DNA of 7,800 nucleotides, taken from Pseudomonadota bacterium. Lineage in GTDB: Bacteria > Pseudomonadota > Alphaproteobacteria > Micropepsales > Micropepsaceae. The DNA is taken from contig JAEZBK010000151.1 of the NCBI GenBank assembly GCA_023427355.1, positions 1 through 7,800 of the forward strand. The letters are read 5' to 3'. The notes under the pieces were generated by a model. It worked only from the letters and a program-made list of their open reading frames with translations, did no database searches and was not told the origin of the DNA. The translations under genes were made by a program, and so were the position numbers. This document shows positions 1 to 6,701 of the stretch, in pieces; within the stretch, counting starts at the first letter, position 1; each line of letters begins with the position of its first letter.

Positions 1-27
1 TTTTCTGACCGCCGCAAAATGCAGGGC

Positions 28-53
28 TTGGCGCATCATTCGGCGCCTAAAAT
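28..53 (+). promoter_or_regulatory. Candidate promoter for panB
   Basis: TTGGCGC at 28-34 and CCTAAAAT at 46-53 are separated by 11 bases. This resembles the housekeeping promoter form described in Caulobacter (TTGACGS, 10 to 14 bases, GCTANAWC), with one mismatch in the -35 box and two in the -10 box. Against the E. coli spacing (17 bases) the match would be poor. Transcription would begin near position 60, leaving a leader of roughly 30 bases before the panB start. The call rests only on motif resemblance; a promoter further upstream, outside the window, could serve the gene instead. Confidence 0.35.
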
Positions 54-76
54 CCTGTATAAATTTCGTCGCTCAC

Positions 77-81
77 AGGGA
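77..81 (+). promoter_or_regulatory. Ribosome binding site of panB
   Basis: AGGGA lies 7 bases before the ATG at 89. It fits a Shine-Dalgarno sequence and supports that ATG, which also gives the normal PanB N-terminus. Confidence 0.6.
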
Positions 82-88
82 TGCTTCC

Positions 89-913
89 ATGTCTGTCCAG
101 TCCCAGATCCGTCGCATCACAGTGCCAGAGATCAGGGCGCACAAGGGTCAGCAGCCCGTGGTTATGCTGACATGCTACCATGCGCATACAGCCCGCTTGC
201 TTGATACCCATGTGGACATGATGCTTGTCGGCGACAGCCTGGGCATGGTGATGCACGGTCTGGATAATACGCTGGGCGTCACCCTCGATATGATGATTAC
301 CCACGGCAAGGCGGTGATGCGCGGATCCAGCCGTGCCCTGGTCGTGGTGGACATGCCATTCGGGACTTATGAAGAAGCGCCGGCCATTGCCTTCCGCAAC
401 GCCGCCCGAATCATCCAGGAAACGGGCTGTACGGCGGTCAAGCTGGAAGGCGGCGAACGCATGGCGGCGACCGTAAGATATCTTACCCAGCGCGGCATCC
501 CGGTGATGGGTCATATTGGCCTGACGCCCCAAGGCGTAAATGTGGCTGGCGGTTTCAAGACGGTTGGCCGGACGCAGGAAGAATGGCCACAGATAGAAGC
601 CGATGCGGCGGCACTGACCGATTCCGGTGCCTTTGCCATCGTGCTTGAAGGAATGGCAGAAGCGCTGGCCGCCAGGATCACAAATCAGATCAGCATTCCC
701 ACCATCGGAATCGGCGCGTCCGCCGCCTGCGACGGCCAGGTGCTGGTGATGGAGGACATGCTGGGCCTCAACCCCAACCCACCCAAATTCGTCCGACAAT
801 ATGCCCATCTGGGCCCCGCCATCGAGCAGGCCGTTGAGGCCTATGCCGCCGATGTGCGGTCACGGGCCTTCCCAGGGGTGGAAAATGTCTACCCCATGAA
901 AAAGGCCCAATAA
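89..913 (+). CDS. panB: 3-methyl-2-oxobutanoate hydroxymethyltransferase (PanB)
   Basis: PanB is a cytoplasmic enzyme that transfers a hydroxymethyl group from 5,10-methylenetetrahydrofolate to 2-oxoisovalerate, giving ketopantoate, the first committed step of pantothenate and CoA synthesis. The 274 residues match the family's usual length and form one TIM-barrel domain. Visible signatures are VGDSLGMV at residues 47-54 with the Mg-binding Asp49, DMPFGTY at 88-94 with the second Mg ligand Asp88, KLEGG at 118-122 (Lys118 and Glu120 at the substrate site), GHIGLTPQ at 141-148 and the expected general base Glu187 in VLEG. The roles are assigned by motif match to E. coli PanB. The GIGAS and [13 protein letters not shown] stretch near residues 210-230 is the alphaproteobacterial form. 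The ATG at 89 has a good binding site. panC does not follow. A gap of 126 bases separates panB from the next gene, so co-transcription is uncertain. Confidence 0.96.
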   Translation: MSVQSQIRRITVPEIRAHKGQQPVVMLTCYHAHTARLLDTHVDMMLVGDSLGMVMHGLDNTLGVTLDMMITHGKAVMRGSSRALVVVDMPFGTYEEAPAIAFRNAARIIQETGCTAVKLEGGERMAATVRYLTQRGIPVMGHIGLTPQGVNVAGGFKTVGRTQEEWPQIEADAAALTDSGAFAIVLEGMAEALAARITNQISIPTIGIGASAACDGQVLVMEDMLGLNPNPPKFVRQYAHLGPAIEQAVEAYAADVRSRAFPGVENVYPMKKAQ

Positions 914-963
914 AAACCGCCATATACGGCGCACCCTGACGAAGGGACGGATTGCACGAAATC

Positions 964-996
964 CCCGCGCGGGCTAAGGAAACTCGCCCGCCGGGC
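964..996. repeat. GC-rich inverted repeats in the panB to YfgM-like gap
   Basis: The 126-base gap holds a perfect 10-base palindrome, CCCGCGCGGG, at 964-973. An alternative hairpin overlaps it: GCGGGC (969-974) pairs with GCCCGC (986-991) around an 11-base loop containing AAGGA. A third small stem, GCCC and GGGC, occupies 986-996. No run of T follows, so this is not a standard intrinsic terminator. It could be a regulatory leader of the downstream operon, a processing site, or chance in GC-rich DNA. A very weak promoter-like pair, TTGCACG at 952 and GCTAAGGA at 973, overlaps it; I do not call that one. Confidence 0.35.
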
Positions 997-1024
997 CTGT
1001 CCAAGGGGCATGGCTCCGGGCGTC

Positions 1025-1031
1025 AGAAGGA
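1025..1031 (+). promoter_or_regulatory. Ribosome binding site that fixes the TTG start at 1040
   Basis: AGAAGGA lies 8 bases before TTG at 1040. It is the strongest Shine-Dalgarno sequence in the window. It lies downstream of the in-frame ATG at 1010, so it cannot serve that ATG, and it argues for initiation at the TTG. Confidence 0.7.
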
Positions 1032-1039
1032 TATTGCCG

Positions 1040-1777
1040 TTGAGTGACATCTTCCGCGAGGTTGAAGAGGACGTTCGCCGCGAACGACTCGAAAAATTCT
1101 GGAAGCGCCATGGCCTGTGGGTAATCGCGCTAGTCGTGTTGATCCTCGCCGGCGTGGCAGCTTGGCAGTTCTGGGAACGCCAGCAGGCACAAAAGCGGCT
1201 GGAATACAGCGAAGCCTTTGTCGCGGCACAGCGCATTTCCGATCCTGGTCAGGCCGTGACCGCCTTCGCTGAAATCGCCCGGCAGGCCAAGGGCGGCTAT
1301 GCCCAGCTCGCGCGCATGGCCCAAGCCAATGCACTCTACGCCACAGGACAGCTCAAATCCTCGGTAGACCTGTATCGCCAGATTGGCAACGAAGACAAAG
1401 GCGAGATCGGCAATGCCGCGCGCCTGCGCGCTGCATGGATCATCGCTGCCACCGCCTCTCGCAAGGAATTGGAAGACCTTCTGGCTCCGCTTAATGTCGA
1501 TGGTAGTGCCTGGAAGCCGATGGCGCAGGAACTGCTAGCCTTTTCTGATTATCGCGCCGCCAAGGTGAAAGCGGCATCCGATTCCTTCCGCGCTCTGTCC
1601 GAGAATATGCAGGCCCCGGAAGGCCTGCGCGCCCGTGCCCGCGCCATGGCTCTATTCCTGGAAAGTGGCGCAGGCTCAGATGTCGGCACCGTGCCGGAAA
1701 CGCTCGTGCCTGCGCCCGCAAGCTTGCCCGGTGCAGTCGCCGTCCCCCCTACGCCCGCGTCACAGCCCGCACAATGA
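1040..1777 (+). CDS. YfgM-like membrane-anchored TPR protein
   Basis: This 245-residue protein belongs to the YfgM/TPR_21 type. In E. coli YfgM is an inner-membrane protein with a periplasmic TPR domain that associates with the Sec translocon and the chaperone PpiD; a similar role here is inferred. Counting from the TTG start, residues 1-25 are charged and cytoplasmic (SDIFREVEEDVRRER is the typical opening), residues 26-45 form one hydrophobic membrane segment, and a helical TPR-like region follows to about residue 210. The last 30 or so residues are a Pro/Ala/Val-rich tail, probably disordered. I chose TTG at 1040 because AGAAGGA stands 8 bases before it and the family N-terminus begins there. 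The ATG at 1010 would add ten unconserved residues. The stop overlaps the bamB start as ATGA, which suggests translational coupling. Family assignment is good; exact function is unproven. Confidence 0.85.
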   Translation: MSDIFREVEEDVRRERLEKFWKRHGLWVIALVVLILAGVAAWQFWERQQAQKRLEYSEAFVAAQRISDPGQAVTAFAEIARQAKGGYAQLARMAQANALYATGQLKSSVDLYRQIGNEDKGEIGNAARLRAAWIIAATASRKELEDLLAPLNVDGSAWKPMAQELLAFSDYRAAKVKAASDSFRALSENMQAPEGLRARARAMALFLESGAGSDVGTVPETLVPAPASLPGAVAVPPTPASQPAQ

Positions 1778-3171
1778 TGCGCACCTCCCCCATCCGCGCA
1801 GCGCTCATCGCGGCTAGCCTGCTTCTCACCGGGTGCAACCAGGTATGGGATGAGATTGGCGATATTTTCTCGCGCAGCAATGTGGCCAACCTGCGCGGCA
1901 TGCGCGTTTCGCTGATCGGCAGCGAGGAAGCGTTGCGCCCCGACCCTACCCTTGCCGCCATCCCCGTACTGCTCCCGCAGCCCTTCCGAAATCCCGACTG
2001 GCCGCAACCGGGCGGCTACACCTCCAACGCCATGTATCATCTGGAAGCGTCCGGGCCCTTGCGCCGTGTCTGGGCACGCCAGGCCGGCAAGGGCAGCGAT
2101 ACCGATAGTGTGGTCACCGCCAGCCCGGTGGTGGCGGCAGGCCGAATCTATGCGCTGGATTCGCAGGCACACGTCTGGGCTATCCGCCTTTCCGATGGAC
2201 GTCCCGCCTGGGATCGTGCGCTGGCGCCGCGCAACGGCACCGACTGGCCCACCCTCTGGGGCCTTCTGGGCAAGCGCAACACCATAGCCGCGGTATCGGG
2301 CATGGGCGGCGGCATCACCTTCAATGATGGCAAGCTGTACGTCACCACTGGCTTTGGCGCCCTGATCGCGATGGACGCCGCAAGTGGGCGCGAAATCTGG
2401 CGGCGCGAACTTGATCTGCCAATCGTGAACGCCCCGGTCGTTAGCGGAGGGCGCATCTATATCTCCACCAACGACAATCACTTCTATGCCCTGGCAGAGA
2501 ATGACGGACGCTCGCTGTGGGAAGCCCAGGGCATCACCGAACCGGCCAATTTGCTTTCCAGCACCAGTGCGGCCGTGTCGGGCGAAGTCGTGGTCGCCCC
2601 GTATACGTCGGGCGAGATATTCGCCTATCGCGTGCAGAACGGTCAGGTTGCCTGGACGGATGTGCTTTCCCGCTCCGGCGCGGTGACGCAGTTGTCTGAA
2701 ATTGACGCCATTGCCGGTCGGCCTGTGATTGATCGCGACATGGTCTTCGCCATCAGCCAGTCCGGCGTCTTGGCGGGCATCAACTTCTCCACCGGCGACA
2801 GAATCTGGAGCAAGGAAATCGGCGGCATTCAGACCCCTTGGGTGGCGGGGGACTATGTCTATGTCGTCACCAACAATTCCGAACTGCTCTGCCTGACGCG
2901 CCGCGAGGGCAAGGTGCGCTGGGCGCACCAGCTGCCGCAGTATGGTAACCCGGATCGTAAGCGCTATCCCATCCTATGGTCTGGCCCGGTACTGGTCTCC
3001 AACAAGCTCATCCTGGTCTCCAATGATGGCTATGCCCAGGCGCTGTCACCCTATGACGGACGACTGCTGGCCCGCATGGAGATTTCCGGCGGCACAAACA
3101 TCGCGCCCGTGGTGGCCGATGGCACCCTCTACGTCTACACCCGCGACGCGGAAATCGTCGCCCTGCGCTAG
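1774..3171 (+). CDS. bamB: Outer membrane assembly lipoprotein BamB
   Basis: BamB is the beta-propeller lipoprotein of the BAM complex, which inserts beta-barrel proteins into the outer membrane. The N-terminus is a lipoprotein signal: Arg3, a hydrophobic stretch at 9-18, then the lipobox LLTGC with the lipidated Cys at 21. Residue 22 is Asn, not Asp, consistent with transport to the outer membrane. Repeated PQQ-type blades follow from about residue 100 to the end, seen as recurring units such as GRIYALDSQAHVWAI, GALIAMDAASGREIW and NHFYALAENDGRSLW. At 465 residues it is about 70 longer than E. coli BamB, mostly from a longer segment between the signal and the first blade, as in other Alphaproteobacteria. 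Two tandem ATG codons (1774 and 1777) overlap the previous stop. No Shine-Dalgarno is visible, so initiation probably depends on coupling. Membership of the PQQ-propeller family is certain; the BamB name rests on lipobox and context. Confidence 0.92.
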   Translation: MMRTSPIRAALIAASLLLTGCNQVWDEIGDIFSRSNVANLRGMRVSLIGSEEALRPDPTLAAIPVLLPQPFRNPDWPQPGGYTSNAMYHLEASGPLRRVWARQAGKGSDTDSVVTASPVVAAGRIYALDSQAHVWAIRLSDGRPAWDRALAPRNGTDWPTLWGLLGKRNTIAAVSGMGGGITFNDGKLYVTTGFGALIAMDAASGREIWRRELDLPIVNAPVVSGGRIYISTNDNHFYALAENDGRSLWEAQGITEPANLLSSTSAAVSGEVVVAPYTSGEIFAYRVQNGQVAWTDVLSRSGAVTQLSEIDAIAGRPVIDRDMVFAISQSGVLAGINFSTGDRIWSKEIGGIQTPWVAGDYVYVVTNNSELLCLTRREGKVRWAHQLPQYGNPDRKRYPILWSGPVLVSNKLILVSNDGYAQALSPYDGRLLARMEISGGTNIAPVVADGTLYVYTRDAEIVALR

Positions 3172-3174
3172 GGG
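3170..3174 (+). promoter_or_regulatory. Ribosome binding site of der
   Basis: AGGGG overlaps the bamB stop codon (TAG, 3169-3171) and stands 6 bases before the der ATG. It supports that start and ties der to the same transcript as bamB. Confidence 0.5.
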
Positions 3175-3180
3175 CCCGCG

Positions 3181-4584
3181 ATGTTCACGCTTGCTATCGT
3201 CGGACGTCCCAATGTTGGAAAATCCCGGCTGGTAAACCGGCTGGCCGGCCGCCATGCCGCCATTGTGCACGATACCCCGGGCGTCACCCGCGACCGCCAG
3301 GCTGTGGAAGTGGAGTTTGATGGCCTGCATTTCCGGTTAATGGATACGGCAGGTTTCGAGGAAGCTGCGCCAGGCACGCTGACCCAGCGGATGACTGAGC
3401 AGACCCTTGCCGCCATTGCCGAAGCCGACGCACTGCTCTTTGTTATTGATGCCCGCGCGGGCGTGACGGCGGGCGACGAGATCATCGCCCAGACCCTGCG
3501 CCGCTCGGGCAAACCCGTGATCTTCGCTGCCAACAAGTGCGAAGGGCGCACCAGCTTGGAAGATGTCTATGGCTTGGGCTTTGGCGAACCCATTCGTCTG
3601 TCCGCGGAACACGCCATCGGCATGGGAGAACTGGCCGAGGCGCTTGAGGAACATGTTCCGCGCCAGCCCCCGCCCTCTGAGGATGACCTGACCGACGAAG
3701 CCAACGAGGAAATCGGCTTCAGCGATGAAGACGAAGCCTATGACTGGCGCGACAAACCCTTGCGGCTGGCCTTGGTGGGACGGCCCAATGTTGGCAAGTC
3801 CAGCTTGTTCAACCTGCTGCTGGGCGAAGAACGTTCCCTGACGGGACCGGAAGCGGGCCTGACGCGCGACGCGATCACCGCGCCCTGGAGTCTGCCGGGC
3901 GAAAACGACGAAAACATTCGCGAAGTGTTGCTGCACGACACGGCCGGCCTGCGCAAAAAAGCGCGCGTGGCGGGCGAAGTGCTGGAAGAAATGAGCGTGG
4001 CGTCTACCCTTTCGGCCATCCGTTTTGCCGACTGCGTCATTGTGATGGTGGATGCCACTCAGCCCTTTGAGAAGCAGGACCTCCACATTGCTGATCTGAT
4101 CGCGCGTGAAGGCCGCGCAGTCGTCTTTGCCATGAACAAATGGGACATGGTGGAAAACAAGGCGGGCGCGATCTCGCGCTTCGCGGAGATGCGCGATCGA
4201 CTTTTACCACAACTGGCCGGCGCACCGCTGGTGGCTGTATCGGCCAGGACGGGCGACGGCATCGAACGTTTGAAGGCTGCGATCATCGCCTCCGACATCG
4301 CCTGGAACAGGCGCATCGGCACCAGCACGCTCAACCGCTTCCTACAGGAAGCCCTGTCACGCCACGCTACCCCCGCCGTTTCTGGACGGCGTGTGCGCAT
4401 CCGCTACATGACACAGGCCAAGGCGCGCCCGCCAAGCTTCGCCCTGTTCGGAAACCAGTTGGACGCCCTGCCCGAGGCTTATCTGCGCTATCTGCAGAAC
4501 AGCCTGCGTGAGGCCTTTGACCTCAAAGGTACGCCGCTGCGTTTTATCATGCGCAATAGCAAAAACCCCTACGCCCCCCGCTAG
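3181..4584 (+). CDS. der: Ribosome biogenesis GTPase Der (EngA)
   Basis: Der is an essential double GTPase that acts late in assembly of the 50S ribosomal subunit. All landmarks are present in 467 residues. GTPase domain 1 has G1 GRPNVGKS (8-15), G2 region DTPGVTRD (31-38), G3 DTAG (55-58) and G4 NKCE (118-121). An acidic linker spans about 160-190. Domain 2 has GRPNVGKS (200-207), GLTRD (226-230), DTAGLRKK (253-260) and NKWD (319-322). A C-terminal KH-like domain runs from about 385 and ends with the typical NPYAPR. Two points stand out in domain 1: Arg16 follows the P-loop where Der usually has Thr, and G4 ends in Glu rather than Asp. The second point is, as I recall, common in Alphaproteobacteria. 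Domain 2 is canonical. The gene starts 9 bases after bamB, as in the widespread yfgM-bamB-der cluster. Confidence 0.97.
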   Translation: MFTLAIVGRPNVGKSRLVNRLAGRHAAIVHDTPGVTRDRQAVEVEFDGLHFRLMDTAGFEEAAPGTLTQRMTEQTLAAIAEADALLFVIDARAGVTAGDEIIAQTLRRSGKPVIFAANKCEGRTSLEDVYGLGFGEPIRLSAEHAIGMGELAEALEEHVPRQPPPSEDDLTDEANEEIGFSDEDEAYDWRDKPLRLALVGRPNVGKSSLFNLLLGEERSLTGPEAGLTRDAITAPWSLPGENDENIREVLLHDTAGLRKKARVAGEVLEEMSVASTLSAIRFADCVIVMVDATQPFEKQDLHIADLIAREGRAVVFAMNKWDMVENKAGAISRFAEMRDRLLPQLAGAPLVAVSARTGDGIERLKAAIIASDIAWNRRIGTSTLNRFLQEALSRHATPAVSGRRVRIRYMTQAKARPPSFALFGNQLDALPEAYLRYLQNSLREAFDLKGTPLRFIMRNSKNPYAPR

Positions 4585-4593
4585 AGTCCAAGC

Positions 4594-6696
4594 ATGAGCA
4601 ACATGCAGCAGCTTCGCACGCAGGCAATGGCCCATCTCTCGACCGGCCAAGCCGCAGAAGCCGAGGCCGCCTTCGCAACCTTGTCGGCAAAAATACCTCA
4701 GGATGCAGATATCCATTGGCAGCATGGCGTATCACTTGAGATGCTCGCCCGTGACGATGACGCAGTTCAAGCCTATCGCCGCGCGATAGCCGCCGAACCA
4801 CGCCATACGGCGGCGCTATTTCAGCTTGCGACCCTGCTGCGCCGCCATAGGCGCTGGAACGAAGCATTGGCCACCTACGCTTCCTGTGCCGCGCTGGCGC
4901 CACAAGAGCCACAGGTTTTCGTGCAACGCGCTGGTTGCAACTTCGAATCTGGCGACCTTTCTGCCGCACTATCGGATTATGAAACCGCCCTTTCCCTGAT
5001 CGCGCGCGCGGAAAGGGCAGACCCGCGCCTTTCGCTGCCCGACATTCTTTTCAACCATGCACTCACCCTGGAGAGGTTGGGACGCGAGGTCGAAGCGATG
5101 GCCACCTATGAGCGAGTGCTGGTCTTGGCGCCTGGCATGGCCACCGCTTGGAATAATCGCGGCGGTCTTTTGCGCCGCGCAGGAAAGATGGAGGAAGCCG
5201 AAGCCAGCTTCCACCACGCTCTGGGATTGGACCCGCAGCATCTGCTGGCGCGCGCCAATCGCGGAATGGCGCTGATGAGCCTGGGACGGACGAGGGAGGC
5301 TGCCGCCGACTTCCAACGACTCTGGGAAATTGATCCCGGCAACATCCATGCACAGGGCGGCCTCCTTTCGGCGGCGCTGGCCAGTTGCGACTGGGACACG
5401 GTCAACCGCCTTAAGCCATTGCTGAAGCCGGGACTGGCGTCCGGCAAAGCTTTGGTAGCGCCGCTTTATCTTCTACAGGCCTACGACGATCCCGCTTTGC
5501 TGCATGATGCGACGGTGCATTTCCGGCGCACGTTCCTGCCACTCACAAAGCCCCGCCCGCCGCTGCGTCACAAGGATGATGGACGAATCCGTCTGGCTTA
5601 TCTTTCGGCGGACTATCGTGACCACCCAGTCGCCTATCTGATGGCAGACCTGTTCGCCCAACATGACCGCAAGCGTTTTGAAATCCTCGCCATTTCCTAT
5701 GGCGCCAACGATTCCTGCCCGACCCGTGACCGCCTGGAAAGAAGTGCGGATCGTTTCATTGATGTCCAGACACTTTCGGACGAACAGGTAGCCGCGCAGT
5801 TGCGCGATCTGGGCGTGGATATCGCCATTGACCTGACCGGCTACACCCAATGGTCACGCACCGATATCCTGACCTACGGCGCAGCCCCGGTGCAGGTGAA
5901 CTGGCTGGGCTATCCCGGCACTCTGGGCGGGGATTTCTGCGACTACATCATCGCCGACCCCGTCACGGCCCCGCACACGGAACAACCCTTCTTCAGCGAG
6001 AAGATTGTCCACCTTCCGGATACGTACCAGATCAACGACCCAAGACGGCCGCATGAGACGGCGCCATCGCGCCTCGAAGCCGGTTTGCCCGAAACGGGGC
6101 TGGTCTTTGGCTGCTTCAACACCCAGAGCAAGATCGGCGCACCAGAATTCATGGCTTGGATGCGCCTGCTGGAAAAAGTCCCAGGCAGCGTTTTGTGGCT
6201 GCTGGATGGGGGCGCCGCCGACGCATTGCGCGGACATGCCACGCGGGCAGGCATCGCCCCGGATCGGCTGATCTTTGCGCCTCGTGTCCCGGCAGTGGCG
6301 CATCTGAGACGGCTGGCGCTTGCGGACATGATGCTCGACACCCTGCCCTATGGCATGCACACCACCGCCAGCGACGCATTGTGGATGGGTGTCCCCGTCA
6401 TCACCTGCCGCGGGCGGTCCTTTGCCGGACGTGTCGCCGCCGGCCTTGTATCGGCCATGGAGTGCCCGGAGCTGATCGCGGAAACACCGCAGGATTACGA
6501 GGCACTGGCCCTGGCACTGGCGCGCGACCCGGCGCGCCTGGCAGCGTTGCGGCAGAAACTGGCGGACAAGCGCCTCAATGCGCCCCTGTTCGATGCCGCG
6601 CGCTTCACGCGCCACCTGGAACAGGCCTATGCCACGATGATGGATATTGCGCGTGCAGGCGAAGCGCCGCGCGCCTTTGCCGTGACAGCCTCCTAA
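4594..6696 (+). CDS. TPR protein with GT41 (O-GlcNAc-transferase-like) glycosyltransferase domain
   Basis: This 700-residue protein pairs about seven TPR units (residues 5-250) with a bacterial GT41 domain (about 318-690). GT41 enzymes such as human OGT and plant SPINDLY transfer a sugar from a nucleotide sugar to Ser or Thr of cytoplasmic proteins, and the TPRs choose the target. Conserved GT41 residues are visible: His344 in DYRDHPVAYLM (matching H498 of human OGT), WLGYPGT at 437-443, Lys513 in SKIG (matching K842, which contacts UDP), and HTTASD at 589-594, followed by GRSFAGRVAA. No signal peptide or membrane segment is seen, so it should be cytoplasmic. The donor sugar and targets cannot be read from the sequence. 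One alternative is a FlmG-like flagellin glycosyltransferase, but no flagellar gene is nearby. It begins 9 bases after der with a weak binding site (AGAG), so it is probably the last gene of the operon. Confidence 0.93.
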   Translation: MSNMQQLRTQAMAHLSTGQAAEAEAAFATLSAKIPQDADIHWQHGVSLEMLARDDDAVQAYRRAIAAEPRHTAALFQLATLLRRHRRWNEALATYASCAALAPQEPQVFVQRAGCNFESGDLSAALSDYETALSLIARAERADPRLSLPDILFNHALTLERLGREVEAMATYERVLVLAPGMATAWNNRGGLLRRAGKMEEAEASFHHALGLDPQHLLARANRGMALMSLGRTREAAADFQRLWEIDPGNIHAQGGLLSAALASCDWDTVNRLKPLLKPGLASGKALVAPLYLLQAYDDPALLHDATVHFRRTFLPLTKPRPPLRHKDDGRIRLAYLSADYRDHPVAYLMADLFAQHDRKRFEILAISYGANDSCPTRDRLERSADRFIDVQTLSDEQVAAQLRDLGVDIAIDLTGYTQWSRTDILTYGAAPVQVNWLGYPGTLGGDFCDYIIADPVTAPHTEQPFFSEKIVHLPDTYQINDPRRPHETAPSRLEAGLPETGLVFGCFNTQSKIGAPEFMAWMRLLEKVPGSVLWLLDGGAADALRGHATRAGIAPDRLIFAPRVPAVAHLRRLALADMMLDTLPYGMHTTASDALWMGVPVITCRGRSFAGRVAAGLVSAMECPELIAETPQDYEALALALARDPARLAALRQKLADKRLNAPLFDAARFTRHLEQAYATMMDIARAGEAPRAFAVTAS

Positions 6697-6701
6697 GGCT
6701 G
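6686..6701. repeat. Perfect inverted repeat over two convergent stop codons
   Basis: CAGCCT (6686-6691) and AGGCTG (6696-6701) form a 6-bp stem with the 4-base loop CCTA. The overlapping stops of the glycosyltransferase gene (TAA, 6694-6696) and the reductase gene (TAG on the minus strand, 6695-6693) sit in the loop and at its edge. The hairpin is the same on both strands, so it could help end or protect both transcripts. No T run follows directly on either side, so an intrinsic terminator is not shown. Confidence 0.4.

Noticed and set aside
1..88. Short open frame at the left edge (19-204) and possible tail of an upstream gene
   Set aside because: The frame overlaps panB in another phase and resembles no protein; no coding signal is visible in the first 88 bases.
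47..808. 253-codon open frame on the minus strand opposite panB
   Set aside because: panB is unmistakable on the plus strand; the antisense frame has no domain and no start signal.
1549..2928. 459-codon open frame on the minus strand opposite the YfgM-like gene and bamB
   Set aside because: It is antisense to two well-recognised genes, shows no recognisable domain, and its low-complexity His, Arg and Gly composition is what the complement of GC-rich coding sequence produces.
3202..3804. Near-identical 24-base stretches at about 3202 and 3778 as a possible recent repeat
   Set aside because: They encode the two GRPNVGKS P-loops of Der, an ancient duplication shared by all Der proteins, with sequence similarity kept by function.
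3955..3960. Run of six A in der as a possible programmed frameshift site
   Set aside because: It encodes the conserved Lys pair of DTAGLRKK in frame, the preceding base is C so the slippery heptamer is imperfect, and no downstream alternative frame makes sense.
3955..3964. GCGC flanking the A run in der as a hairpin terminator
   Set aside because: It lies in the middle of an intact essential gene, the stem is four bases, and no T run follows.
5854..6615. 253-codon open frame on the minus strand opposite the GT41 domain
   Set aside because: The GT41 catalytic motifs are encoded on the plus strand; this frame is a GC-rich shadow.
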